A stretch of 64,000 nt of DNA from Adiantum capillus-veneris (taxonomy: Eukaryota > Streptophyta > Polypodiopsida > Polypodiales > Pteridaceae): assembly GCA_014529385.2 (NCBI GenBank), contig CM043947.1, positions 125,026,391 through 125,090,390 on the forward strand. The letters run 5' to 3'. The notes beneath the pieces are model-generated. The model had not been told where the DNA came from and searched no databases. It saw only the letters and a list, made by a program, of their open reading frames with translations. Of this stretch, positions 1 through 12,664 are shown piece after piece (position 1 is the stretch's first letter; each line of letters starts with the position of its first letter). Position numbers and translations under genes: made by a program.

Positions 1-62
1 CATAAGTTTTTGTTTCAATCGAACTATTGTGTGATATAAACTTCCCATTAGTTAAGTCATCT

Positions 63-194
63 TCTCTGAATGGGATATAGCCAGTCTTCTTACTTACAGT
101 GATACAACTAGTCTTCTTTCTTATAGTGTCTCTGAATGGGAAATAGCCAGTCTTCTTACTTACAGTGATACAACTAGTCTTCTTTCTTATAGTG
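63..194. repeat. 66 bp tandem duplication, two copies
   Basis: Two head-to-tail copies (63-128 and 129-194) beginning TCTCTGAATGGG and ending TTCTTATAGTG differ at about one position. No coding function is visible. Near identity suggests a recent local duplication by slippage or unequal exchange. Confidence 0.9.
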
Positions 195-1559
195 TATTGT
201 TTTCCCACAAGCTACTTCCACCCCAAAGACTGACAGTTTCATGCACTTGCATTTGGGTACTAATTGCAATACATGGTGATCAAGAGGAGTGAATGATGGA
301 TCAAACACTATTGGTATGGACACAACGCACACATGTTGTGGTGCACTGATTCCCATACTCAGATTGTTTAATACAAGATGAGAACATTCAAGATTGCCTG
401 ACTTCCTTATGGTCATCATGTAGTGCATGCCTACACAATAGGAAATGAGACCTATGACATCTAGAGGGCTATGGGTCATAGAAGCCTAGAATATTCCATT
501 TAGAAGAAGGTGTGTAATAGATGCACTTGAAAATTTCAAGTCATTGCTAGCTACTTACAAAATTTTGCACATGTTTGTGCCTATTTTAACATATCTTTTG
601 CCCATGGATAAATTTTTTACATGCCTGGTATGTCTTTTGGTAACTCTTCTACTTTTGCTATGATTGGCTTGTTCTATATAAAAAAAAAATGCTAATGGTA
701 GTGTTCCATAGTATGAAAACAAAGATGGAGAGTTTCTATCGTCAAAATTTATTCCTATGAGAAGCTATCTCATGGAATCTACACCATGGGCAAATGATGA
801 CTATACTTGAGTGGTTCAAGACATGGTTCTGGGAGGAGCAGAGCATACTCATGATATTTTTACATACTTAAATACACATGAATATATAGATGTCAAAGGA
901 CTTTTTAACACTAACTTTTGGAGGTCTTAAATGAAGCTAACCCTAAGGTCTTTTAAGCTCCATTAGATGCACGTTTCTCTTTGATATACACTACCTCCTT
1001 TCGGACTCCTATTTAGTCATTCGTCATTAGTTATTAGATGCATGTTGCTCTTTGATACACTACCTCCTTTTTCCTAGTCATTAGTCCATGTTTCTTAGCG
1101 GGTAGAGGATCCCTTTTTACCCTACAACATCATTCCAGAATGGATGACTAATCCATTTGGTTCTCGAGAGACTTAGCTGTGTCACAAGCATGTTTGCACT
1201 TCAGTCCATATCATACTTCCAATGTAGAGTGACAAGTTCTACTTGGTGTTTGGGAAATATTGTCACCACAAACATGATGCTAAGCATGCATACTTATTAA
1301 ATTTTGTGCACAATAAAAGAAAGAGAATGAGCTTATAGGAAAAAAACATTGTTCATTTAATTTCATTTTTATTTGCTTACTCTAGGGTAGCATTGTAGGC
1401 ATTGACAAGGTTCATATTATCGTTAAGCGAGGTTCCTTGTATCCATTTAGCATCTTTAAAAGGATAATTCTTAAATTTAAGTAGATATCATTGGATAACA
1501 TTACCATTTCTTAGTACCTTGTCTTCGTGTCGAAGAATTGATTTGGGCTGCAACACCTC
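195..1559. other. Non-coding AT-rich stretch
   Basis: No convincing gene on either strand; short open frames show no recognisable domain. The stretch follows the stop end of the decayed gypsy polyprotein, so part of it may be that element's 3' LTR. The only supported internal feature is the dispersed repeat at 892-1075. Confidence 0.5.
892..1075. repeat. Dispersed repeat, partner at 12018-12232
   Basis: Starting at GTCAAAGGACTTTTTAACAC, about 120 bp is nearly identical to 12018-12136, including the phrase CTAACCCTAAGGTCTTTTAA. A second weaker block containing TTGCTCTTTG follows in both places. Both copies are in the same orientation and flank the decayed gypsy region. They may be remnants of its two LTRs, but similarity stops abruptly on both sides, so this is inference. 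Confidence 0.7.
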
Positions 1560-4500
1560 TTCTTAATCTTTGATCTTTGGCGGGTCCTCCATTATTGGTT
1601 CTTTTGGTGGCTCTCCTTTGTAAGGCTTGAGGAGGCTCACATGGTTAGCATTGTGGATGAGCCAATGGTTGGGCTACTTTAACTAATAAGCCATCTCATT
1701 GATTGGCTTAAGAATTTTAAAAGAAAGGACCGTAGTACCCTTTTGCTAGTTTAGCATAATACTCTTGGTGGCTCGTAGGATTCTTGCCCGTAGTATGCCT
1801 TAGATGCCTTGATAAACTTTACCAACACCCAATCATTTTTATTGAAGGCTAAGGCTCTTCTGTGATTATTAGCAGCAACCTTTTTTGCCTTTGCTTTGAA
1901 ATGGATATAACCTCTTTAATCTTTGGAAATGATTCTTGTGAGTAACACATAGCCTATTTCCGTTTGGAAGATAACCATCCTTCAAGGTGAATGGTTCTTT
2001 TTTGTTCCCTAAGAAAAGGTTGTAACTATGTACTTAAAGTCTCGAACACTACCATACTCGTCTATCATAAAAGATAGATCATTGTGAGTTGCTATAGACA
2101 CCACATTTACCCTTGGCCATTGTGAACGTGCATTGACCACTTGATTGTGCCTGCCAGAGATGTGAGCAATATGAAATTTAAATTGCGAAAGAAAATTTTC
2201 CCACCTCATTTTTTTGTCGGAGAGCTTGGTTTGCGTCATGAATTTCTTGAGGCTTTGTGATCCATTTGTAGGATGAATGGAGCCCGCAACAGATAGTGAT
2301 TCCATGTGTCTAGGGCATGTAGAATAGTTAAAAGCTCTTTTTTTTGTATGCCCAAGACCCGTTCATTGGCATTGAGCCTTCGACTCTCATGCGCTATGGC
2401 ATGCCCTCTTGAAGCAAAACTGCTCCAAGGCAATCACCACAAGCATCACATTGGACCTCAAATGGCTTTGAGAGATCCGGAATCATAAGGACTGGTTGGG
2501 AGGTAAGCTTCTCTTTGAGCTTGTGAAAAGAATTTTTTTCTTTAGTAATCCATAAGTACTTAACGTTATTGCTCCTTAAGTCATGCAATGGTCCTGCTAT
2601 TTGAGAGAATTTTGCTATGAAGCGTCTCTAGTATGCACACATACAATAAATCTTCTTAGCTCATGTAGATTCCTTGGATTAGGCCATGCTTTTATTACCT
2701 CCAACTTTGATGGATTCATACATATACCATCTTGAGAGATAATGTGACCTAAATATTGAATCTCTTGTAGGAAACAATCACTTTTCTTTTGATTATTGAA
2801 AATCTTATTCTCTCTCACAACTTGAAAGATTACTTGGAGGTGTCACTTGTACTCCTCAAGAGAATTTGAGTGGCCTGAAGATCTTTTTCCATTGTGAGTT
2901 TGAATGCGGCTAGAGCATTTGCTAGGTCAACTTGCAAATTATAAAATAGACCTTCTACCCGCGACATCGAAAATATTTTTTTAATAGTGATCCTATTTAG
3001 TGCTCTATAGCCGAAACACATGTGATATGTGCCATCTTTCTTTTGCATTAAAAGTACTGGTGAATAGAATGGAAAGGATATAGGCCTCACCACCATTTTT
3101 CCACCAATTCATGCACTTGCCTCATGATCTCCTCTTGTTGAGCTTGTGAAACTCAATAAGGAGATTTATTAGGTGGTGTGCTTCCAGTAGAAGCTCTATT
3201 GCATGGTCATCATCCCCTTGTTTTGGAGGTATCTCACTAGGGATGTCATCAATGAAAACATCTTGGAATCCATTTACAAAACTAGACAACTCTAATTCCT
3301 CTTTATTCCCTTTATTGCTATTTGTCAAAAAATTAGAATCATTTACAGATTCTCTAGCAAAAATCATATACGCAAAAATAGAGTTTTTCATTGACTTATC
3401 AAAAGCAAGTGTATTTACCAAGGATATGGTGTTCCCCGACTCATTAGCATCTATGTACATGCTTTTTTCCCTGTAGGTGAATTAGATTCTTCTTTTCGAA
3501 AACTTTATGTTGGCAGCCATGCAGTTGAACCATGATGCCCCTAGGATAACATCCTCATGGTAGAGAGGAGAGATAAAAAAGTCTTATTTGTCAACGTAGC
3601 TTTGTGCATGAAGCCTCAACTTCCCAATCAAGGGAGTAGCGGAGGCTTGCTATCCCTTGAAAGCTGCATTGGCAGTTACAACATCTCCTATCTCAAAAGC
3701 CTGAATGCCCAGCTTAGTGGCCAACTCCATTGATATGAAGTTGTGAGCAGATCCAGGGTCAAACAGAATAAGGACATCATGCTCCCTTACTTTTCCCCAA
3801 GCATAGGAGAGGAATAAGCCTTTTCAATGAGTATCCTTTTTTGGAGCTTCAACCATGGAAGCTCTACGAGTATCATTGTGTACATTTATTTTAGTGCAAG
3901 AATGATAACCATGTCCTTGCTCCCCACACTTAAATCATTTATGGTCTTTTTGAAAGGCCTCTAATTCTTTAGGAGAGAGCTTTTTTTTACTTTTGTAAGC
4001 TCCTTTCTTCTTGGCCTTGTTGTTGTTGTTGTTGGTGCTGGTGTTTCCTTGGGAAGAGTTTTGAGCATTTCTCTTCCCTTTAGCTTCATTTTGATCCTTG
4101 TTTTGCATGGGCTTGAAATTTCTTCTCGCCCCTTGTTGGAAATTGATCCTTGAAGCAACCATAGTGTGGTGGATGACTTCGGTGATAGTGCTAGGCAATT
4201 GTGAGTTGACATACTCAGCCATTTCTTCAGGGAATACCACACAAAATTGTTGCTTTTGTTCAACAAAGTCTATCCTTTGAAAGATTGTAGCTTTGAGATG
4301 TAAATCCTAAAACTTCTCTACATGTTTGTGGATAGACTCGTTGAAGAGTAGCTTCAAGCTCCGTTACTTGGTAAGCACTTTGTTCTTTGCATCACTTGCA
4401 AGAAATTGCTTCAAGATGGAAACTAGTAGAGTTTTCCATGTCTTTGGGGCCTCGCCGTTGCCACAAAACCTAGCCCACCATTGACGGGTAGATTTTTGAA

Positions 4501-4865
4501 ATTGCATAGCTACATGGTGTATCTTGGAGGACTTGGTGAAGCCCTTGTCTCCAAAGGCCACATCCAATTGTTGGATGAAGGCCAATACTTTTTTGTTGGC
4601 ACCAAAGGTGCCATCATAGGTGAGAAAAGAGACTCTCTTTCTTCCCTTTTTAAACTTCTTGAGCTTTTGTGATCTTCGTCATGGAGGGTATGATTTGCGA
4701 TGTCCTCCCCTCTTGTATTCTCTAGGAGAATAGCCATAGCTTTCATCGGAAGAGGAGGAAGGTGAGAGAGAAGCAGGAGAGGGTGACCTCTTTCGTGCCT
4801 TTTTCTTCCTGTGTTTCCTCTCTTCCCTTTTGCAGTGACGAGGAGAAGGACTATGGGTTGACCGT
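1560..4865 (-). pseudogene. Decayed Ty3/gypsy gag-pol polyprotein
   Basis: Reading from high to low coordinates the fragments follow gypsy order. A gag domain lies at about 4330-4680 (TYDGTFGANKK then QFQKSTRQWWARF). A zinc knuckle at 3900-3940 keeps KCGEQGHGYHSC, but its first Cys codon is a TGA stop at 3935-3937. A retropepsin-like stretch near 3720-3760 contains AHNFISMELA. Reverse transcriptase pieces lie at 2615-3096 (SPVLLMQKKDGT, YLGHIISQDG) and RNase H at 2009-2588 (DACGDCLGAVLLQEG, AHISGRHNQVV). An integrase C-terminus at about 1575-1730 reads LIHNANHVSLLKPYKG. Many stops and frameshifts separate them. Only about 100 bp lies between RNase H and the integrase tail, so the integrase core is deleted. 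The gag end is cut by the repeat starting at 4866. Confidence 0.88.
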
Positions 4866-6152
4866 TGTTGGGGGATAATTGTGCGAAAGGTGAGCCAGGA
4901 AGCCACCAGGCCCCTGGCTGTGAGAGGTGTGGGGAAAAATGATGCAGTAGGAAAAATAAACAAGACAGAGCTCGAAACAAACAATACTCTTAATTCCAGT
5001 TAAGACACCGTAATCAACATTAATTAATCACTAATGGAGGCTTAATTCTCCTTACAAGTTGAAACCTGGCTTAATCCAGGTGCTAATCAAGAAAAGTGAT
5101 AATGACCTGCTTAATTCTACCTTCTTCTCCTTCCGACATATGAGATTCTTCTTCCTGTTAAGGCATAGGAACTTCCGTCTTCCAATTCCCGTTTGATTTG
5201 ACTTCAGGTTTATGGCTTAAATCTCTGATTTGAATGAATTTATCGTGATCCACCTTAAGTTTGGTTTGATTCGAATGGCTAATCAAGGATCAATGATATC
5301 CAGAGCTTTGGCTTGGTTGATCCGAGAAGGTTCGGCTAGGATTTATGGCTTAATTCTGGATTTTGATTGGGCTTAGGCGGCTTAGATAGATTAGGCTTCA
5401 GATTAGTGAGATCGTGATAATGATGGCTAATGAGATCCGAGATTATGGCCTAGAGATCTTAAGATTATCCGGTTAAGGTTTTGATGGCTTATGATAGCGA
5501 GATTAGGATTATGATGGCTTGTGGCTTGAGGTTCAAGAAGCTTTGCTTAGAGAGCTTGGGAAAAATTTGATTAGCGAGCTTAAACTCCAGAGCTTTTGAT
5601 CAGGATGGCTTCAATTGCTTAAGTTTTTGATTAAAGAGCTTAGCCTTGAGAGCTTTAGATTAGGATTACTTATGGAGATTCGAGAGGTTTAGGTATGGGA
5701 TTAGAGAGATTTTGTTTATGGCTTCGAGAGCTTCCCAATCAAAACTTTTCTTAGAGTAGGTTAAGAGAGATTACATAGGCCTTGGCTTCCCCCTTCAGAG
5801 AGAGGAACTCCCCCACAAGATGATGAAGTGAGTCCCCAGAGTCGTTTCTCTTGTGTGCATAAGATTTCTATTTTTTAGCGATCCCATTAGCCACATCGCT
5901 AATGGGAATGGCTGCTTCATGACATGGCAGCCAGGTGGATGACTAGCACGGAATCGCGCTGGAGTGGTGACAAATTTCTTTGCGAGATCTTCCTGGTCAC
6001 TTTTCGCTTTTGCAGCGAGGTCGCCCAAGCACCCCACTTCCCGGCGCGAGTGATATCCTTAAGACGCAACTCATTCTCCCTTGCTGCTACGCCATGGCCT
6101 TCTTTTTCTGAAAAGACTGACGCGCTCTAGAAAGTGAGCACTTCAAGCCCAT
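4866..6152. repeat. LTR-like dispersed repeat, copy 1
   Basis: This block starts TGTTGGGGGATAATTGTGCG and matches 9052-10772 closely in the same orientation, apart from a 435 bp extra segment in the other copy. It interrupts the gypsy gag frame just after the residues RSTHSPSPRH (minus strand). It contains a degenerate internal motif rich in GAGAGCTT and GATTAGGATTA. The TGT...ends and a primer-site-like sequence beside copy 2 favour an LTR, read on the minus strand. The far boundary is unclear and no target duplication was found. Confidence 0.75.
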
Positions 6153-7123
6153 GCATTCATTTCATTTCTGTCACCTCAGCTGCAGTTGCCCAATTCGGTA
6201 CGGATTTGCTACTAGCTGAAATTAAAATTGTCATAACTTCTTATCTGTAGCTTTGATTGATGAGTTGTAAAGACAGACATGTAGAGCTCATCGAGCACTT
6301 CAACTATGATTAATAAAATCCTAGCTATGACCACTCCAAGAATACTCACTGTTTAGCATTACCAAGACATCTTCTGGCCCTTAGAGCCGCATCTGGCTCA
6401 CTTTTAGCTTATAAATTGGCTTGTTAGCAAGCCCTTATAACCATTGATTAATCATGTAGGATTCAAATAAACCTGATTGGCATTTCTTTTCTCATTTTCT
6501 TGTCATGGGAGCGGAGAGGCATGACATTCACCCCCTCTAAACCTGCACAGTCTCCGGCCTGTGCCAACCGGTCTTCAAGCTGCATCTTCTATAAATACCT
6601 TAAGCTACTTTTCATCAAGCTCACGCAGTTGATAAAGCTATTTAAAACAAAAAGAAGGTGTAAATCATAATATCAATAGTCTAGCTCAATTATCTAATAG
6701 CTGTCCCATCACAAATCTTTGAACCATAGTGGTCGTATCTCCAAAGCATGCAATTATGAAATTCTGTTTAGTGAACCCCGCCAAACTCAAGTGCTCCAGT
6801 TACTTATGCACACGGCTTGACCATCAGCTTTCTTTAAGGAACCCTATCAAGCTCAACTATGCCTTACTCTGTCTGCACACGAAATGGTCATCAAGTCCTT
6901 TACTTCAAGTTCCAGTAGTAGAACCATCTCAAAAGATGTGAAGATACTATAACAATTGTGCAAGATGTCAACTGGAAGCTAGCCATGTAAGCTTATTGAT
7001 CATATAATCATAAAAACTTTTGTCTTAGCTTACATTCAAAAATAAATCTACTCTCAAGTAACCTGCTACATGAAAATAAATGAAGCCTCTGAATCTGTAG
7101 TTGCTCGTCAATAGCTCCTAGAT
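6153..7123. other. Region without recognisable gene
   Basis: It lies between LTR-like copy 1 and the decayed coding block at 7124-9040. Short open frames show no domain. If the two repeats are LTRs of one minus-strand element, this would be its 3' untranslated part. Confidence 0.4.
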
Positions 7124-9040
7124 TCAAATGGAATAATAAGGAAGCCGCAATAGTGGAGCATCATAGTATCCATATAAGCACACACATTCTGAATCAAATA
7201 ACTTCAAGCACTTCTGCTCCAAATATGCTATGCAAGGATCTAGCAAAAAGAAACCACACTGCAGACCCAAAAATACCCATCCATAGTGTACTTGCTTTTG
7301 AAGATCTTTCGAATCACCTGGATCAAATACCATTAAAATCACATAGCATTGATGGCCTCTGCAGTATACTAGAGCTTCACCTGAAGCATAGTGCAGTAGC
7401 CACATCTCATAAACTTTTGGTAACTTAAGGTCATTACCAGCAAGAATCAAAGAATTCTGACTCCCTTTAACTAGCATCCAGGACCTCACTGACATAAGAA
7501 TTAGAAATAATATCCAAATCCAGGCACATTGCCGAAAGAAATGAAAAATCCGGAGTACTTTATGCATTATCAGGGGTGATTTAGCATCATCACCCCTTCT
7601 AGATTCACAGCCATTACAAAAAATCTTAGGAATTTCTGGACCTGTATCATCAAAGAGATTTTTACCTAGCTCTTGAGGTTGATAATGAATAATAGCTTTG
7701 TCTTGAAAATATTCATCCATAACATCTTTGAGAAAATCATCCTTGGAGGTGTCAGCATTCTTCAAAGCTATAGGAGTTGGCTCCTCTTGCAGCCCATAAA
7801 TAAGCATAGATGTAAAATCTATGTCAATATCCTGTTCACAATCAGCATGATGTAGGCAATCTTCAATATCGTCCTCTGCATCCATGCTACTTAGCAAGCC
7901 ATTATTACTTTGAAAAGGTTCATCAGGCACCCCCTCTGAAGGGGTACATGCATCACAAAGCTAAGCTATACTGATATAACCTTCTCCTTCAGATTGGGCC
8001 AAAAACCCATCAATTATGGAATCTACTTCTGTGATAATTGAATCGGCAAACATATTGCTAGAAGCAATCATACGCTCATTGGCATTATCAGGTACATCAT
8101 GTGTTAGGTTCACAGTCTCGGCCACTTCATCAGCTATTCCATGTATAATAGATTTGTTTATGCAATCATTTGCAATAAATCTACTACCTTGTTCAGCTAT
8201 AGTGCCGATAGAACCATTAGAATCCTGTAGTGGCTCATCTTCTTGATAAACATGTTGAGGGCATCCCATGCCAAGGTCAGTAGCTTGAAAAAATTTTGGT
8301 GTACAATCTAGCTCTTCACTAGAACCATTATTCGAAGTAGCTTCCATGCGACAAATTTTCAAAAAAAATCATACATTTGTGTTTCAGTAGTAAATTCATT
8401 ATGTACCTTTGCTTGGTTGCTCAAAATGTGGTCCTTTGTCATTGAATCTACTATTTCCAAAGCTGTATTCGACCTTGGCTTGACTTCTTGCAGAAATATG
8501 GTCCCAAAATTGATCATAATTAAGGAACTGCATATGATCCCCTTCTTTATAGAAAATAATATGGCCTCGTTCATTAATCTCCTTCATTGTTAACTTGATT
8601 ACTCTTGAGCTTTCATGAACAAACCCTTCTACAAAATAATCCCATTGTGTGGGGTATGTCTCTGCCAGTTCTCGAACCTTGTCTTTAAACTCGAAGGTTA
8701 CAACTTCTTCAAAGGTCAAAATCATTCGATCTTCTAGAATTCCTCGGCTCTTCATCTCCACTCGATAGCATGCAAGGAGTCCATCTGGATCATGCACTTG
8801 AAAAATTCCATACTGCTCATGCACGGCATCAAGTGCCATTTCCAGTGCATCATCAAGCTGCTTTTTCATCTTCATAGCTTTTACTTCTTGCAAGCATCCC
8901 TGAACTAAGCTCAACATTTTAGGCAGATCTGATTTTTCTAGATTTTTATCAAATTTATTCAGGTTGTAATCTTTAATAAACTGCTTCAATTCTACTAGAA
9001 TCTCCATCCTGACCTCCCACCTGACTCGTTTCGCATCGGG
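7124..9040 (-). pseudogene. Unrecognised coding region, three broken frames
   Basis: Three consecutive minus-strand reading frames look coding in composition. The first (9040-8399) begins near GEPDAKRVRWEVRM, is rich in charged residues and contains YPTQWDYFVEGFVHESS. The second (8362-7961) is acidic. The third (7930-7124) starts acidic, has a hydrophobic stretch WIWILFLILMSVRSWML and ends with GWVFLGLQCGFFLLDP. They are separated by stops or small shifts and probably formed one protein of about 600 residues. I do not recognise the family. The position directly inside an LTR-like repeat (9052 onward) suggests a retroelement-borne or non-autonomous element protein. Confidence 0.45.
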
Positions 9041-9047
9041 TTCACCA
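9031..9047 (-). other. Possible primer-binding site
   Basis: On the minus strand, four bases after the LTR-like repeat ending CGACA, the sequence reads TGGTGAACCCGATGCGA. Starting with TGG, complementary to a tRNA CCA end, and the short TTCT spacer match the arrangement in the intact gypsy element at 23232-23249. This supports the repeat being a 5' LTR. The tRNA was not identified. Confidence 0.35.
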
Positions 9048-9051
9048 AGAA

Positions 9052-10772
9052 TGTCGGGGGATAGTTGTGCGAAAGGTGAGCCGGGAAGCCACCGGGCCCC
9101 TGGCTGTGAGAGGTGTGGGGAAAAGAGATGCAGTAGGCAAAGTTAACTATACAGAGCTCGAAACAAACAATACTCTTAATTCCAGTTAAGCCACCGTAAT
9201 CAACATTAATTAATCACTAATGGAGGCTTAATGCTCCTTACAAGTTGAAACCTGGCTTAATCCATGTGCTAATCAAGAAAAGTGATAATGACCTGCTTAA
9301 TTCTACCTTCTTCTCGTTCCGGCATATGAGATTCTTCTTCCTGTTAAGGCATAGGAACTTCCGTCTTCCAATGCCCGTCTGATTTGGCTTTAGGTTTATG
9401 GCTTAAATCTCTGATTTGAATGAATTTATCGTGATCCACCTTAAGTTTGGTTTGATTCGAATGGCTAATCAAGGATTAATGATATCCAAAGCTTTGGCTT
9501 GGTTGATCCGAGAAGGTTCGGCTAGGATTTATGGCTTAATTCCGGATTTTGATTGGGCTTAGGCGGCTTAGATAGCTTAGGCTTCGAATTAGTGAGATCG
9601 TGATAATGATGGCTAATGAGATCCGAGATTATGGCCTAGAGATCTTAAGATTATCCGGTTAAGGTTTTGATGGCTTATGATAGCGAGATTAGGATTATGA
9701 TGGCTTGTGGCTTGAGGTTCGAGAAGCTTGGCTTAGAGAGCTTGGGAAAACTTTGATTAGCGAGCTTAAACTCCAGATATTTTGATCAAGATGGCTTCAA
9801 TTTCTTAAGTTTCCGATTAGAGAGCTTAGCCTTGAGAGATTTAGATTAGGATTACTTATGGAGATTCGAGAGGTTTAGGTATGGGATTAGAGAGATTTTA
9901 TTTATGGCTTCGAGAGCTTCCCAATAAAAACTTTTCTTAGAGTAGGTTAAGAGAGATTACATAGGCCTTGGCTTCCCCCTTTGGAGAGAGGAAATCCCCC
10001 ACAAGATGATGAAGTGAGTCCCCAGAGTCGTTCCTCTTGTGTGCATGAGATTTCTATTTTTTAGCCATCCCATTAGTGACATCGTAATGGGAATGGCTGC
10101 TTCATGACGTGGCAGCCAGGCGGATGACCAACGCAGAATCGTGCGGGAGTGGTGCCAAATTTCTTTGCGAGATCTTCTTGGTCAGTTTTTTCTTTTGCAG
10201 CGAGGTCGCCCGAGCACCCCAATGCCCGGCGAAAGTGATTTCCTTTAGGCGTAGCTCATTCTCCCCTGCTGCTACACCATGGCCTTCTTTTTCTTTTGCT
10301 TGCCTTCACACCCTTTGATAGTTAGGGAGGCCATTGGCCATAGTTTAGTGGGCGGCCATCTTATTGTATGGGCGGCCATGCCATAAGGCTATGGCTTTGG
10401 TCTTATCATGAAGAAATATTGGGAGTTGTAACCGTAATGGCCTCAAGGACACCAACATTAATGGATGCATCTACCTTCAAAGACAAACAAGAAGACCTCG
10501 ACACCACATCCATTGATCTGTCAGAATTGTACAAGTTTGGCAAGGTGAGCATGGAAACAATCCACAAAGTGCTGGAAAAGATTCTCCTCGAGCACTTACT
10601 CTTTTGCATTCCAAAACCTTGGTTGCAACTCATTGACCGAGCGGACCGCCGGAGTGGTACGAAACCGGCCCTCGGTGAATCTTTATCGGCCAATAACTTG
10701 GCGACTAGGACTCCGATCACTAATCTAAAAAGACCGACACGCTCCAGAAAGTGAGTGTTTCAAGCCTTAAGG
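9052..10772. repeat. LTR-like dispersed repeat, copy 2 with 435 bp extra segment
   Basis: Begins TGTCGGGGGATAGTTGTGCG and follows copy 1 (4866-6152) with scattered substitutions to about 10293. It resumes at 10729 with the AGAAAGTGAG phrase shared by both copies. The extra segment 10294-10728 either inserted here or was lost from copy 1. That segment holds a plus-strand open stretch (to 10754) containing DTTSIDLSELYKFGKVSMET, of no family I recognise. Confidence 0.75.
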
Positions 10773-11490
10773 ACCTCTCTTTTTAAGCAAGAAAAGAGAA
10801 ACCAAATTCTCTTATACCAATGTAATGTGAATGGCCTATGAACTTTGAGAATAGCGGAATTAAGAGAATTAGAGTGAGCATTTTTGTGAGATCACTTTGA
10901 GAACATCAAGGGTGAACTTAATTGATGGTAGCAGAATAAACATAGAACCTAATTAACTTGGCATGAACAATACTTTTGCAAGAGAGAGAGTATTAGAGAA
11001 CATGAAAATAGTTGAGGACCAGATTTACTTGGAGCCAATCCCCCCTCCAAAAGGAGTTTGTATTATAGATTCTCCCATCAAGAGAGACTTGGTAAAATAC
11101 AATCTTTGTGTTCCTTGTGACCTTGGTGGCGCTATGAAGATGGAAAACTTCATGCATCATGAGCATAACATAAACTTTGCAAAAAGCATTAACTATCCCA
11201 AGGCCTCCAACACCTTCGAAGATGGAGAGAGCTAGCGGGGAATGAGGGTAGGGAAGGGGAAGAAGAATCATCCATAGGAGAAAGAAATAGTTCCTCACTT
11301 GTCATCACTCTTCTTGCTTATCATAGCATAATAGCATAGCAATGAAGATGAAGAAGATGGCAACCTGAAGCATTGAAGTATGGCTCTTGGTTGGATTTGC
11401 ATTCCATAGCCAAGAGTGTTCGTGTAAGCTCTCAACTTCTCAACTTTCTTGGAGAAGGAGATGGAGCTCTTTCACTTTGCACTTCACATA
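10773..11490. other. Region without supported gene
   Basis: A plus-strand open frame of 90 codons at 10963-11235 contains EPIPPPKGVCIIDSPIKRD but has no recognisable domain, and its coding nature is doubtful. Nothing else was seen. Confidence 0.35.
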
Positions 11491-11564
11491 ATGAGAGAGA
11501 GAGAGAGAGAGTGTGTGTGTGTGTATGGGGGGGAGAGTATAACCCCCCCTCTCAAGCTTGTTCC

Positions 11565-11607
<43 letters not shown>
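11491..11607. repeat. (GA)n-(GT)n and (CT)n microsatellites
   Basis: About 20 bp of GA runs into about 12 bp of GT (11493-11523). After a G-run and C-run there is about 40 bp of CT (11567-11607). Serine-leucine open frames read from this are artefacts. Confidence 0.95.
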
Positions 11608-11610
<3 letters not shown>

Positions 11611-12664
11611 TTATTTAATTATATCATTTGGACATGTGTCCTCTTTTTCTTCCTTGAGAGAAAGAACTTAATTATTTATCTTTATGTATCCCTTTAAAGC
11701 CTACCCAACAGGATTCAAGCACATCATGAGGGCCACATGTGGAGGATTTTGACATGTGTCTTTTATGCTTCTCAAGTCATTTGGTTTGAATTGAACACTT
11801 CAAGCACTTAGTCAACTAAGCATGGAAATCGCTTTTGCCTCTTGAGAGTTTATCTTTGAATTAAACACTTCAAGAACCTTAGTCATTTAAGCATGAGAAT
11901 CACTTCAAGATTGGGAAAGGTTCCTACAAACACTTTAAGCACTTTAGTTAGCAAGCCGACAAACACCTCATGCTTGGGTAGGATTCCCACCTCAAGGTCA
12001 ACCCTTGCTTGCCTAAGGTCAAAGGACTTTTTAACACTAACTTCTGGAGGTCTTTAATGAAGCTAACCCTAAGGTCTTTTAAGCTCCATTAAATGCACGT
12101 TCCTCTTTGATAGACTACCTCCTTTTGGACCCCTATTGAGATGTAACCATCTCTCCTCTTGGTCCCTTGACGAGGTAAATCTAGAAGCAGTTATTGTACA
12201 TTGCTCTTTGGTAGACCGTCTCCTTTTGAACCCTTATTGAGGTGCAATCATTTCTCCTTTTGGTCCCCTGTTGAGATAGGTCTAGAGCACATATCTATAT
12301 CCTAACTCTTGTTCCCCTTTTATCTTCCCATATTTAATGATCAGTTCAATATGAGAAAATCATTTGGTAAAGTTAAATATTATATTTTATGTAACAGCCG
12401 CAACTAGCTTCAGCTGTAGAGAGTTGTGTGTGGCAAAGAGGGGCAAGCAGAGCTCCCTATAAATAAAGTAGTCCCTTGTGTTAAATTTCAAGTTCTCGGT
12501 ATTTGAACGTGTGGGTCGGAGTTCCAGGTACATGCATCTGGCAGGGAACTAATCAGATGTATTTAAAACACTATGGATGTTCATGCCAATCCATCATTGT
12601 TGGTTGTAATATGGACAAGATGTGTTTAATTTTGAGTATTTTGGACGTAATGTGTTCATAGTTC
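11608..12664. other. Non-coding, repeat-derived
   Basis: No gene seen. Phrases such as CACTTCAAGCAC recur several times near 11790-11940. The repeat at 12018-12232 lies inside, and a TATA-like TATAAATAAAG occurs near 12460, which would suit a remnant LTR promoter. Confidence 0.4.
12018..12232. repeat. Dispersed repeat, partner at 892-1075
   Basis: Same orientation as the partner copy; the best-conserved part is 12018-12136. Inside this copy the phrase ending in a TTGAGRTR-like motif is repeated at about 12138 and 12236, giving a degenerate internal duplication not obvious in the partner. Confidence 0.7.
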
